A stretch of DNA of 64,000 nt. Origin: Alnus glutinosa. Lineage: Eukaryota > Streptophyta > Magnoliopsida > Fagales > Betulaceae. Below are positions 1 through 12,337 of this stretch, one piece after another. Within the stretch, counting starts at the first letter, position 1; each line of letters opens with the position of its first letter. Location of the stretch: contig NC_084899.1 in the NCBI RefSeq assembly GCF_958979055.1, positions 22,511,501 to 22,575,500 on the forward strand, in the 5' to 3' direction. Both the position numbers and the translations under genes were made by a program. The notes under the pieces were generated by a model. It had not been told where the DNA came from. It saw only the letters and a list, made by a program, of their open reading frames with translations, and did not search any database.

Positions 1-1759
1 ATCAAACTACTACCGTGTTTCAAAAAAACTATTTTTTTTTAAAAAAATTATATTCTTATAATACTTTTATTCTCTTAAAAAAATAAGAAAAAAAAAATGT
101 TTTTTAAACAAAAAAAAAAGAAGAATAATAAATACAAAATCAGTCAACGTAGTTAGCTTAAATTACAAATCGCTCTCTGCCTACGGAAAAAAAATAGTTT
201 AAAATACTTGACAGGTTCCGTTAGTATCAATGTCAACACCAACAAAATAAAAACATGTATCACTCTTACTGAAAATATATATATACTAAAAAAAAAAAAA
301 AAAAAAAAGGATCGGGGTAGCTGTTGGTTGGGCAATCACCCCCAGCCCATAGGGTTGGCCGCGCGCCACCCCCAAAAAATAGGTGGTTTTTTTTTTTAAT
401 CCACCACCTTGGTTTTTATCTTTTATCTTTTATCTTTTTTAAAAGTAGTTTTTACTTTATTAATTTTTTATTTTAGTTTTTAAGGAATAAGAGTATTATA
501 GGAATATAATAAAAAAAAAAGTGACATTTTTTAAACACATTGGTAGTTTGATGGGTCACTTTAGCACACTTAAAAATTCATGTGACTCTTTTAAAATAAA
601 CTATTAGTTGATGTCTGGGGCTTTTTTATATTTTTTCCTTCTTAATATGTCATCTGCACAAATTTGAATTTATATATGGTATAGTGATAGATAAGAAATT
701 ATACAAATTTGGAGTAGAATTAATTCTTAAAAGTTGGCTTATAAGGGGAGGATGTTTAAGAGCACTTATATACATATGATTAAGGTTGAACTCAAGTCAT
801 GTGGGACACTTAGAATCGTAACATATCACCACGCTGCACAACTGACATTTACGACGGCCCATTCTATCTCATAGGTCGTCCCCTCAGTGACTCAAATCCA
901 TGATGTGGTGCTTGGCTCTAATACCAAATGATATAAACCTTGAGTAAAATTCACCCTTGAAAACCAGCTTGCAATGGGAGGGCACACAAAAGTTATATAC
1001 ACATGATTAAGCTTGTATTTAAGCCATATGAGACACTTAGAATAACCCAGATGTGTAAATTCAAATTTTGGTTCACCCCAATATAAGGGTAACAATTTGT
1101 GTTCGTGAGTCAAGTTTGAGTCATCATAGAAGACTATATACGTTAATCTTAACTCGATCAATTTAACTAAATGGGTCAGACCCCTCAACTATAACCTGTT
1201 AATTTCATATTGAGTTTGTGTCGAATTCGCAGATCATATAAAAAATTGTCATACCCAACCCAATGACTTGTTTGTTGAACTTGCCATGCTGCATTAACAT
1301 TGTCTAAAAAGGCAGATAAGGCAAGACCCTTTTCCAATTTGTCTGCCACTGTATTTTCGCTGCACAAGAATTATTTCACTTTACAGTGTAGCTTGTGAGT
1401 AGTAATAGCAGAATGAGTCAGAATCGAATCTTGAAATTTGCTTTGTCATTTCCTTTTCTTTTCCAAACCTGTAAGCAAGATTGTGCCACAACCATATACA
1501 GTCATTTTTACATCAATTGATAGACCATGTAAGCTGTGGTAATGACCAAGATACATCCAAATACCCCAATTAGGAGGGGAAAAAAAAAACAATTATACCT
1601 AAAATCTTCAAAACATGGAAAAATCTTCAATGACAGAGTAGCCATGGGAACAACACTGTCCAGCATCAGGTCACCATAAACAAAGCATTAAGGGGCCGCC
1701 ACAATGCTTGGTAGCTTCAAATGTAAATGGCTTCATCAGAATGCATTTGTCCTTTAAGT
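1..1759. other. Gene-free stretch with a diverged duplicated repeat
   Basis: AT-rich sequence downstream of the 1760-6132 gene. No supported gene. A roughly 110-bp segment near 705-820 recurs in diverged form near 938-1060; both contain a block reading like GGGACACTTAGAAT followed or preceded by CATATGATTAA-type sequence, so they are probably two pieces of one retroelement or MITE. The stretch near 310-410 carries a GC-rich core (GGCCGCGCGCCACCCCC) that also occurs in the centre of the fold-back element at 13.6 kb. The short open frames here have no protein-like features. Confidence 0.5.
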
Positions 1760-4700
1760 TCAAGTTCCATTCCAGCTTGATTGATTAAGCAGCAAGGGGC
1801 AGGTCTTTTCCTTGTCCAGAGGTATCTGGAAATAAAATGATGAACAGTCTTGGATGTTGATAATGTCTTCACCGAAATGACTCAGGGTTTCTCTATGACT
1901 TAAACCATCCAGGCAACTCTCATTCTTGTCTTCAAGCAGAAAGCGCAAAGATGTGCCTTTGTTTTGAGGAGTTTGAAGAGCATAATTGAAAGGTGAATGA
2001 TGCTCTCTTGAGGAACCAGTTAATCCAAGTGCAGAGGAAAAGAGGAAACTTTCTACACCAGGACAATGATACCTCTTACTGAAAACCTTGCTCATTATAT
2101 GATGGAGATTTTGAGGAGCACGGAAGATGCTACTATATTTGTATTCAATGTCATTCTTAAAATCTTCATCCAGATTAAGATAGTCTGGCTTAAGGGATAA
2201 AGCTAAAGGAAAATGATTAACATCTGTGTATATATCTTCCTCGTCTCCAATAACATGTCTTCCAAAATCATGATCTCCATAGCTGGCCAACGGTGATTGG
2301 GAGCGTGGTAATGGAATGACCTTTGGAGAACAGATGGATAGGAAGGATGATTTACTGAACTCATTCGCACCAAACCTATCATCCATAATGTGCTGATGAT
2401 CATCACCCCATGAAGTTGATGAAGGGGAATACACACTCAGCTCTGTACTTTGACAAGTATTCGATAAGTTTCTCTTATCTATACCTTTGTCAAAGTCCCA
2501 ACCTAGAAGAAGAGGATGTGGCTCTCTGCGAATCAAATATTCATTTGGATCATGTAATTCACCCAGTTCTTTGAGACGATTACATGCAAAAGATCCATAT
2601 CTTTTAGATGGAAAACCATAAGCTGAATCACTGTCAGCGCATAGAACTGGAGTTCTTCCTCCAAAATCATATCCAGGTTCCCTGATTTCATACTTGAGAT
2701 ATGTTATGGCATCTCTAATGGGAGAGTCAGAATTTGAGAGAACCACATCCTGTGATCTGTTCAACCAACAAGATGGACTATCATCCAAGTGTGAGCCATA
2801 GTCAAGCTCCATAAAATTTCTTGCAGGTGTATGGCTTAGTTTTTTAAGCTGAACATCTGACTCCAAAAAAGCAAGTGACTGACATTTGGTATCAATATCT
2901 ACCTCCCCTGGTTTTGAATTCTTAAAAGCCTGCCAAAGAAATAATTCATTTGGATCGTGTAATTCATCCAGTTCTTTGAGACGATTACATGCCAAAAATC
3001 CGTATCTTTTAGATGGAAAGCCATAAGCTGAATCACTGTCAGCACATATAACTGGAGTTCTTCCTCCAAATTCATATCCAGGTTCCTTGATTTCATACTT
3101 GAGAAATGCTATGTCATCATTAATGGGAGAGTAGGAATTTGAGAGAACCGCCTCCTGTGATCTGTTCAGCCAACAAGGTGGACTATCACCCAAGTGTGAT
3201 CCATAGTCAAGCTCTATAAAGTTTCTTGCAGGTATATGGCCTAGTTTTTTAAGCTGAACATCTGACTCTAAAGAAGCAAGTGACTGAGATTTTGTATCAA
3301 TATCTGCTTCCCCCGACTTCGAATTCTTAAAAGCCTGCAAGAGAAATAATTTTTCAGCTTAATGACCGACAACAACAGAATATGTCACAGCCATATAGAT
3401 AGCAAAAAGAGCATACACTGTTTTCATTATCCTCAGGGAACAGGCGGTTGAGAAGCAGAGAAACAAAATCGTACCTGAGAAAATTTCTACAAGTCCATGA
3501 TATGAGGCTTAAACAAAGAAATAACTTATTAATAGTGATCTGTCTAACCCCTTTGAACAGAGTTCTTCAATATGAGGATATGACGTCTCCACAACCCATT
3601 GACGTAGTTTCTGTCTCTTTCTAGAAAAGATCTCTCCGTTCGTGTGCTGGGCCCCTGAACATGATGACATAATTGCAAGCATTTAATACTAAGCAAAGCA
3701 TTCCCCCAGCATCTACAATTGCAAGATATGGAAGTAATAAAATATTGTTATAATATAAGCTAAACAAGCAATAAAGCTCCATGGGATCGCCAAGAAGATG
3801 GAGAGAAAATAAATTTTGGAATCTTACAACGAAACGCTAAATAACTTGCAAAATTCCATATGTTCTTCCTTTCCCTCCATGATTTTAGCTACCAAACAAA
3901 ACACATTAAAAAATTATTAAGGTTCCACAAAAACATATACCCCCAGGATTCAAGGCATTGCTATATGTCTCCATGTTTTCCCATATGCTGCATATATCCC
4001 TCGAGGTTGTACTATCTTCCCTTTGAGTTACCTCTACCAACCAAAAAAGGTCAAAACTGGTTACTTTCAAGGATCATGTCAAAGTTCTGGATTCCAATTT
4101 CACAAGATATATGCAAACCGAGTAATAAAAATTTCAGTAGTGGTTCTAATTTGGCATAATAATTTCTTAACAAAATGAGAACGTTAAAATAGATATTATG
4201 CCAATTTGCAAAGAATCATGATTAAAGGTACAAAAAAATCATGGACCATAGGGATATGAAGCAGAACACTGCATTGACAGTCAGATTGATGGTGGTTAAT
4301 ATTCTACGTAAGAATTAGTAACACTCTCACCTTTTAGAGCACTCAAATCACGATTTGATCTAACCCTAGCCCACCAAATAAGCATACCTAGACAGCTCTC
4401 CAAATATGTCCATGCTTTCAACTTGCATCCCACAAGTGTCATGGCACATGTGCAGCAACAGATATGAATCACCGGGAATCAACTACTGACAAACAAGTAA
4501 TTAACAATGGCAGGGTAGTTTTTGTGTGCTTTTACTAAAAATGGTCTCAGGATAGTACAATCACACTTCTTTTTTTTTGTTTGAGAAGTCAGTATAGTTG
4601 CACGTGTACATGATATTTTCCAAGGCATTAGAAACGACCAGGCAGTGCATTCTGGACATTGGATGAGGAGCTACTTCATATGGGAATCTACTATAAATTG

Positions 4701-5552
4701 TTATGATAAAATTAAGAAAATGTTCTGAGAATTAGATTGCATATTCAAATTAGAAGGAACCAACTCAATTTATTTGCAAGGAACATATACGTAACATTGT
4801 TCCAAAATTAGGAGCTATCATTTCTTGTAATGATTGTCATTTCACTTTTATTTATAACTTACCCAAGACAACATGGACTAATAAGTGTTAAATCATCACT
4901 TGTCCCAAAAACTTAAGCTTAAACTAATAGAAAATAATGAATTTAATCATTTAATTAATATTCTAACAATCCCCCATCACCTATAGGCTTAGGCTCCCTT
5001 TCAATAAATGAGATCTAACACGTAGAATATTTAATTGAAATGGAAGTAAACTGTTGAATCAGGGTTTGAACTTAGAACATTTGCTATGATACCATGTTAA
5101 ATAACCACTTATCTTAAAAACGCAAGCCGCGAGGAAATGATTAATTACCTAAAAAACAGAATTCAGTAGCATACCATGTAAAAGAAACACACCTGAGTTC
5201 TTTGATGAGCTAAAATTAATAGGTGTAATGTTTTGAGTGACCAATGAGGACCTGAAGTCCTTGAAGCTATTTTTGACACTGCTGGTCCTCTCTGCATAGT
5301 ATGAAAAAAGCAAGTTGTAATCCATCATTACCAGTGCATTGAATTTACAAAAAAATAAATAAATAAAAATTATTTTTACCTCCAGAACAGTCACTAACTC
5401 GGAACTCCTTAGATTGGTTATCGTCTCTATGCAATTTATGCGAATGAAGCTTGTGGCCTGCGTTTACCTTTAACTTCTTAAAAAATGCAAACTCCGAAGT
5501 TTTGGGATCATCAGCTGCATGTTAAATTCCAATGGAGTAATTAACATTACAA

Positions 5553-5583
<31 letters not shown>

Positions 5584-6132
5584 CACAGGCACACACATAC
5601 ATAATTTTCTCAAAACCATTAACAAACAATTCAAAACAGAAAACACTTTTTGAACCAAAACTCAAAAAACACTTTTCAAAACCATAATCAAAAGTAAAAA
5701 TACAATACAAATATACAATTACAACAATAGAACTCGAATATATTTAAACTTTTAGCACAAGAAAAAGAATAGCAACTCACATCTTGGAGCCTTCAACATT
5801 GTTGGAGGATTATCAACACCAACATCTGTGAACTTCATTCTTTTCTTGCAGCCGAAATCTACAAAGAACGAAACAATAACGAAGGCCTCAATTCACTATA
5901 GGTATATTATACGCATATAAATACATGTAATTAATTAATTAATTAATTAATAACGAGAGAGGAACTGAATTTTGAGAAATTAGGGGGAGAAGTGAGAACC
6001 TTTGGGTAGGCGGGATGTTGGATTGGAGAATCGGGAATCGGAGCTCCGAACTCCATGGAGGCTCCGGTGCTGTGGTAGAGTTCGGATCGGTGATGGATCT
6101 TCAGGGGCAGTTTCTGAAATTCGTCGCTTCAT
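1760..6132 (-). CDS. Uncharacterised 727-aa plant protein, 7 exons, with internal duplication
   Basis: Exons on the minus strand: 6132-6000, 5858-5781, 5514-5380, 5291-5193, 3654-3549, 3474-3417, 3334-1760. All junctions are GT-AG and the phases agree, giving 2184 nt (727 aa plus stop). The N-terminus is basic (MKRRISE..., GCKKRMKF), suggesting a nuclear protein. Exons 5-6 together encode KRQKLRQWV...IEELCSKGYDFVSLLLNRLFP, a compact segment that looks like the conserved core. Exon 7 (524 codons) is low in hydrophobic segments, rich in Ser, Asp and Leu, and holds two copies of a 135-aa unit (key words LDYGSHL, CADSDSAYGFPSKRYG, CNRLKEL, HDPNE). No enzyme motif, signal peptide or membrane helix is visible. 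I do not recognise the family. The start was chosen as the first ATG in frame with exon 2; the last exon opens at an acceptor (TTGCAG), not at a methionine. Intron 4 is 1538 bp. Confidence 0.8.
2539..3351 (-). repeat. Two tandem 405-bp units inside the last exon
   Basis: GCTTTTAAGAATTC starts at 3334 and again at 2929 (minus strand), exactly 405 bp apart, so the repeat is in frame (135 aa). Homology extends upstream of the exon start: the intron end AATTATTTCTCTTGCAG of unit 1 matches AATTATTTCTTTGGCAG of unit 2, which is read as coding (Leu-Phe-Leu-Trp-Gln). The units differ at scattered positions, mostly single substitutions, and both keep an open frame. Confidence 0.9.
4870..5110 (-). repeat. 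Dispersed retroposon-like repeat in intron 4
   Basis: The motif ATTAATTAAATGATTAAATTCAT plus a nearby 'gctatgataccatgtta' (reverse of TAACATGGTATCATAGC) is seen here and in further copies near 24385-24655, 25455-25640, 43360-43440, 50060-50230, 58200-58330 and 59790-60020. The TGGTATCAGAGC-like core resembles a tRNA-derived or primer-binding sequence. Family not identified. Confidence 0.45.
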
Positions 6133-6269
6133 GGTATTTGTGGGCTAAACGTCAATTTGCTATGGTTTTGGTGTATCTTGAGGATTGCAAGTGGGCGTTG
6201 ATGAAGAGGGAAGGAGAAAGAGAGGGAGAGGGAACATTTGGGCGCCAAAATGGCACGTGACTGGGAGGG

Positions 6270-7510
6270 TGTATCAGGATTTTAATCATTAAAGTAGTTA
6301 AAATTTATTTTTCTCTATTCTTGTGAACTACTTTTTTAAAATTCTTCAATCAGCTTCACTATTTTAACTATTCACTATCATTATTTCATTTAAATAATAT
6401 TTTTTCAGATTTCTTTATTATTTCTCTATTTAATCTTTTTATACAACAAGCTACTGTACATCTTTATTTTGAGATTAGATCATTACTAAGAAATTCATAG
6501 AAATTTTCAATTGCTTCTCAACCAAATTTAAAAAAGAAAAATAAATGAAAGAATTACAAAATTTATGTTAGGGACAAAGAAACTTTCATGCCCATGAAAT
6601 AAGGATATCATCGTGTGAGAGAGATTGGAGATGAGAGAAGAAAGGAAAAAAAAAATGTGATGTGATCATGTGAGAAAGAAATAAGAAACAAAATTGGTGA
6701 GTGAATACTACTCATCAAAATTGGTGAGTATTTTCACTCACCAAAACTTTTTGGTTAAAGTGGTGAGGCTGCTGGGAGTGGTTTTTTAGTGTCTTCATCA
6801 AATTAGCTCATCAAAATAACTATTTTGATGAGGCTACTATAAATGCTACCAAGAGAATTCTAAGACCCGATTGCTATTGACTTGGGCATCGCAATACCTT
6901 CGGTCTTTGAACCAGACGACCATTTCCTCCTTTTACAGGTGGAGCCTCCTCATAAAGCGGCTTGAAGTCACTATAGATATTCCCTGCATCAGCACTTCAT
7001 TGTTCATGTACTTTCGATTTTTGACAAATAGCTCTCTGAGTTTTAAAAATCACTTCAAGGAATAAGTAAAAAAGAACAAATTAGTCACTATCACTAAAAA
7101 AGTTAACAGAATCTATTCATGTGATAAATGAGGGTGACTGAACAACCCCCATAACCATTGAGAGTGGTTGAACCACTCCCAAATGACAATAAATAAAATA
7201 ATAATAATAATAATTAAAAAAAAAAAAAAATTAAAGGGGTGGCTTTGGGGTGGGTTTGCCACTCCTTCTGGCCGGCCTGATTTGTACTGATATGACACAT
7301 TAACGAATTATATCAACTTTTCTAACGGTAATGACTGATTTATTCTTTTTTGCTTACCTGAACGAGTGATTAATCACTTTTTAAAACTCAATAAGCTATT
7401 TTGTCAAAACTCCAAATCATTTGAACCAAAAATTGATTTATCCTCTTTTTTCTTTTCTTTTTTTTTTTGTGTGCGCCAGCCAGAAGAGGGTTTTTTTTCG
7501 GGGTCTTTTT

Positions 7511-7595
<85 letters not shown>

Positions 7596-8460
7596 TTTTT
7601 ATTATTGGATGAACATTAACAATTTTTTATAGTTTGAGACCTTGTCACAATCTAAAGTTTGAAGGGAGTATATAGACTTTTTCTTTTTCATTTCAAGTGA
7701 AACCACCGGAAGAAAAATGATTTGTAGCTACGACTCAATGTCACCACTATAGACTTAAAAGTCATCGTTGATATGAATCAACGACGACAAACATCGTTGC
7801 AATACTCGTTATTCATTATCTCTATTTTATTTACGATCTAATTATAGGCCACTCATTTAAAATAAACTGTTCAAATTAAACACCTATACTACCTATCTTA
7901 ATCTGCATTACATTTTTTCTTTCCTAATTAATCTTAATCCGCATTACATGATTGTGAATATGCATGCTGAAGACAAACTATTAGAGAAAATAGAGGTTTT
8001 CAATTTGTAAAAATAATTGGGATTTTAAAATACTATTTAGTATACAACTCCCCTACCGTGTAATTTTTTCATTAACTCAAACGGTTATTTTGAAAAAGAT
8101 ACTTTTTAGTACAATAGCTCATATGTTAACCAAATTCATATTATAAATTGTATTAAGTATTCAATTCAAATGAAAAAAAATAATCATAGTTTTATCAGAG
8201 ATTTGTCCAAGATGGGATGGGGTTTTGAATTCTGATCTTTCGATCCCTTTCAATCACCTCCATGTTAGCATGTAAAATGATTGTTCTACCCCTGATAAAT
8301 TTTTTAAAATATAATTATGCCCTTATTAAAAAAAAGAAAAAAAATTATCAAAAAAAATACTTTGATACCTTAGGGGTAAGTTAAAAGTACTTATTTGGTT
8401 TTGATAGTCTTTTCAATATTGTCTTACCAAAAAGAAAAATATAACTGGATTGAAGGTTAA
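6270..8460. other. Gene-free AT-rich stretch upstream of the first gene
   Basis: No supported gene. Contains low-complexity T/A runs, a segment near 6690-6860 with repeated ACTCACCAAAA/TTGGTGAGT words that can fold back, a GC-richer block near 7235-7285 resembling the core of the fold-back family, and a long TA microsatellite at 7516-7590. The stretch 7717-7800 has GACGACAAA/TTTGTCGTC-type words like those of the CACTA-like element further right, which could be a detached end. Confidence 0.5.
7516..7590. repeat. (TA)n microsatellite
   Basis: About 75 bp of uninterrupted alternating T and A. Confidence 0.95.
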
Positions 8461-8469
8461 AAAACTGCT

Positions 8470-9449
8470 GCAATGGGAAATCAGAAGGTCCAATCATGAA
8501 AGAAAGTCAAGGTAATATGTCTTTTAGGCTTGGTATTTGGGTCGAAAAGGAGTTGACTGCAGTGCATCACAACGTTTGGTTCCTTCGTATATAGGGCTAT
8601 GGAGTTTTGTTCTCTCTGGCTTGTGCCGGTCGTGATTGTTGTTTCTCTTCCTTTTAGAGCTATAGAGTTTTTTTCTTCCCTTTTTGTTGCTTTATTTTTT
8701 TGGTTTTCTTTTGTCGAAGCTACACTAGCAATTGGTTGAGGGGAGTGGTCGTTCTTGGTGTGTCTTCGACAAAGGTTTTGTCTGGCCGTACAAAATTTGG
8801 GGATATTTTTGGAGCTAGATCTGTGGTCTTCGGCTGATTTTCTTTTGACACGCCCTCTTCCGTGGAGGTCCCTCCTGCTTGGCTCGTGACTAGCACGCGC
8901 TAGGGAGTTTTCTCTTGCTACTAGCGCGTGAGGGCCACATCTTGTCAAGTCCGGCGGTGGTTGGTGGAGATCGGTGGTTCCAAATGTCGTCTGCTGCTGT
9001 AGGGCTTCAGGGCACGCGCCAGCTCCGGTGACAATGATTCCCGACTCTGGTTGTTTTTGTGGTTTTTTGGCAGCTTCTTGTATTTTTCTTTTTGTATATT
9101 CTTGTCTTTGTTCACAGCTTATCTTTGTAATGGGTTCTAAATTACTTTGACATTTTAAGTGGCTTGTAAACTAGACCAGGTCCTCTCATTTTAGTTGGGT
9201 TGTGCTTCAGTGTAAAGAGAGAACCCCAATTGTATGTTCATGTAATTTTTAGTTTGTTACTTAGGTAACTGCTTTAAGTTATGAACAAACTTAGTAGTTA
9301 TAGATTCTATCTCTATTCACTACCTTGGGCTTATAGGCGTGTGTTTGTAACTTTCAGGCTGGTTGTTTGCCTTCGAGCTATTATATTTGCCCTCGAGCTT
9401 GTTATCAATGGAAGTTCTGGTTTCCGTTCAAAAAAAAAAAAAAAAAAAA
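8470..9449 (+). mobile_element. Poly(A)-tailed retroposon, copy 1
   Basis: A roughly 980-bp segment ending in a 20-base A run at 9430-9449. Its 5' two thirds are clearly related to the minus-strand copy at about 14640-15510: both contain 'gagctatagagttttttt', 'ggttgaggggagtgg' and 'ttttggagctaga' in the same order. The poly(A) end and the presence of a second copy in opposite orientation argue for retroposition. No reverse transcriptase is visible, so this is either a non-autonomous element or a LINE 5'-truncated to non-coding sequence. The open frame on the opposite strand has no recognisable protein features. Confidence 0.55.
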
Positions 9450-9469
9450 ACAAAGTATCATAGACTATT

Positions 9470-11290
9470 TAACACCGGATATTTATTTTTGGCGATGACA
9501 AAGGTTGTCGCTTATAAACTAACATGTCGTCGCTGAAGGTATCTTTTTAGCGACAACACTAGTAGTCGTTCCAGATGTATATTTTAGACGCGACGAGAAC
9601 AGCTGTTACAGATAGAGACAAAGTCGTCGCCCAGTATGAAATTCGTCACATATATCATCTGTGACGACAAATAATTGTTGTCACTGTAATCAATATATTT
9701 GCAACGACTTTTAGTCGTTGCGGAAAGTGTATATATCTACGACGACGTTTGTTAGTCGTTGCAGATATATCAACGACGACTTTAATCTGATGATGTCTTC
9801 TTAATCTATGTAGGGCATCATTTGTGCTCTTACCATATCATTGTATAATCCAATAAAAGATATTACTATCACTGCAACAAAAACAACCAAATAACCTAAT
9901 TGCAAAAAAAGTTCATTACAATAAAAGTCGTAGAACATGAAGTTCCTTACCAAAGCACCCCTCACCCTCATTATAAAACCTAGCTAAATTTTGGCATCAC
10001 ATCAGCATAACATTGTATTCCACAATTGAATTTAGACTACCACCTCACATTCCACAGCAAATTGAGGGACCTTGAAGGCATCAGAAGCTTCGGCAAGCTC
10101 ATTAACTGTTGCTTTCAAGTCTTCATAGTGCAGAGATGACGCTTATTGCTTGGTTAACGATCGAAGTTTAGATAGTGGAATGCAATCTCTACTCATTCAT
10201 TTGCTCCTAACTGCTGCTCTGGATCATGTATAAGAAACATATAAAGAATAGGATTGGAGTTGAATAATCATTTCACCAGAAACTTGCATGTATATATATC
10301 ATCTTACCAAAGAACCTAAGTGCAGTGGATGAAATAAGCGCAAAGCAGGAATACAAAAATTAATTATCATCATCATCATCCCTATCACGACAGTATCTTT
10401 TCTTATATGCAAGTCTGAAGTGTGAAATTCTAAAAAGGAAATAAAAGCAAAGATAAAAATCCAATAGATCAACCCCGCAGAGACTAAGAAGCTTGTCTCT
10501 TGTTAGAGCATATCCAGCAACAATCTCTAAAATACTTTGTGAAAAGTTATATTAGCTTTGTAAAATACTTGCCAAATCTAAGTGGGATACAGAAAACTTC
10601 CAAAAATATGATATGCCAATATGATAAAACTTGTATCAACCCAACGATTCTAGTCAATGAAGCACATTCTTTCAGTGGATTATAATGAAGAAAGGATCTT
10701 TAAACTGAGACTAAATAATGAAGTAAACAAAAAGATTAATGAAACCCAGATTCTTTATGAAGCACAGAGATTCTTTATAGCCATTTTTGTTTACACATAC
10801 TGACAGATAGCAAATCTTTAGCCGGGTATGTAAGGGCTAGAAACAACAATCTTCAATAGCAGTAATATTACAGCATATTTATAGTTAATAATCTGAAATG
10901 CATGTAGGTAAAAATGAACCAATTGTATTGGAATTACCTAGCACAAACGATCAGCAAGACTTGAAGTGTTCCATTAGGAACGCTAGCTTACAATCTATTT
11001 CTTTTTGTCTTTCCTCTGCTTTTCGTTGTCTTTCCTCTGTTTTTCGTTGTCTTTCCTCCATTCTTCGTTGTCTTTCCTCCGTTTGTTCCAATCGCTGCTG
11101 CATTTCCCTCAATTCCACTCTCATTTGCATCAATTCATGCTCCGCCTGCTCCCAGTTATGCTTGTAGTTGTCAGGATTGCGAGTAGACCGATTAGTGGAT
11201 GGGGGAGGTATGCCAGAGTGACCCATACCTCTGAACAAGAATAGAATTAAACTGCTTTGTCTCTTACAAAACTAAGGCGAACAACCTTAA

Positions 11291-11329
<39 letters not shown>

Positions 11330-11960
11330 AAAAAGAAAATCTTGCACAATTCTCGACAAATGATCCAGAAAATGAGCTTAGAAATTTGCTACAAGAAAGA
11401 CTTCCCCAATTCTTTGAGCCTCCTTCAACTCTCTTGGCCAAACAAACAAAAATAGAAAATAGAAAAGAAAAGCTAAAAGAAACTACCTTCAAAGTTCAAA
11501 CATAATTCCAAATTCACCACGTAACTCAGAAATTACATTCACGAATCAAACATTGCTAATCGCAGCAAAATAACCATGATAATGAAAGATTAATTTAGAG
11601 AAAGATCCGGAGGTACCTTGCTACGAAGCCGTTCCAAAATAAAAAGCAGAGCTTTGAGGGTGATGATGGTTGTGGGTGTGTTTGGGAGGTGGGGATGTGA
11701 AGAGGAAGATCGGTAGCCCTAGCATAAGAAAGAGAGAGATTTTTGGTTAACGAGGGAGAGAGAGAGAGTTTGAGAGGGAAAAGGAGTGCGGTGAGTTTAG
11801 ACTTTAGAAGTAGGGAAATTTTGGGGGAAGAGAGTGTTAAACTTAAAACGTCGTCGTTGGTATTTTGGTGGGAAAATTTGATCGCAGCGCCAATATCTCC
11901 CGCTTTTAGAAAAAAACAAAATAACCCTGTCGCGACGACTATGTGTCGTCGCTACTAGCC
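9470..11960 (-). mobile_element. CACTA (En/Spm)-like element remnant
   Basis: The left flank (9496-9790) has about ten short words of the type GCGACGAC, TCGTCGC and TAGTCGTTGC in both orientations; the right flank (11846-11960) repeats them (AACGTCGTCG, GCGACGACTATGTGTCGTCG). Clustered short subterminal repeats in both orientations are typical of CACTA elements. A minus-strand coiled-coil frame lies inside. I could not find convincing CACTA termini or a 3-bp target duplication, so the exact limits are open; related words occur as far out as 7740 and 13140-13190. Confidence 0.5.
10951..11238 (-). pseudogene. Coiled-coil fragment of a plant transposase-like protein
   Basis: 95-codon frame ending in a natural stop. 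Residues 28-85 are a charged coiled coil with repeated EERQR(R/K)(M/T/A)EERQ heptad-like units; the N-terminus is Pro/Ser/Asn-rich (GIPPPSTNRS). Such C-terminal coiled coils are common in plant Ptta/En/Spm transposase-associated proteins, which agrees with the subterminal repeats around it. The upstream part is interrupted by a long A/T run (11292-11327), and no catalytic domain is present. Likely a remnant; a small host protein is not excluded. Confidence 0.45.
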
Positions 11961-12024
11961 TACTAGGTACTCAAACAAAATCTATCTGCCGCACGAAAAA
12001 AGAAAGAAAGCAAGTTGTCGCTGT

Positions 12025-12082
12025 TATTGATTTATTCCCATATCGGGTAGGTCTATTGATTTATTCCCATATCGGGTAGGTC
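12025..12082. repeat. Perfect 29-bp tandem duplication
   Basis: TATTGATTTATTCCCATATC... occurs twice head to tail (12025-12053 and 12054-12082) without a mismatch. Confidence 0.95.
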
Positions 12083-12337
12083 TAGTAATTTTTAATACGA
12101 TTCGTGAATCTGAAATTAAATTAAAGGGTTAGAATTATTAAATTTGAAATATTTAATTAAATTATTCGTGTTATGATTGACCTGTATAATTTTATACCGA
12201 CATGTAACATAATGACAATCAATTTTTGACATGACCCGTGAATCCATACAAAACCAATACAAAATTAGAAGATTGAGGTTGAGTGATTTGACCCATTTAA
12301 TTAAATGGGTTAGATTAGGGTTGGCCTATATAATCTT

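Noticed and set aside
892-1367. Two minus-strand frames of 60-98 codons
   Set aside because: They lie in the duplicated repeat, lack domain-like sequence, and do not join with splice sites.
3860-4159. 99-codon plus-strand frame
   Set aside because: Falls inside intron 4 of the minus-strand gene; amino-acid composition looks random.
8481-8948. 155-codon minus-strand frame
   Set aside because: Antisense to a retroposon; similarity to the frame at 14952-15413 comes from DNA-level repeat relationship, not from a conserved protein.
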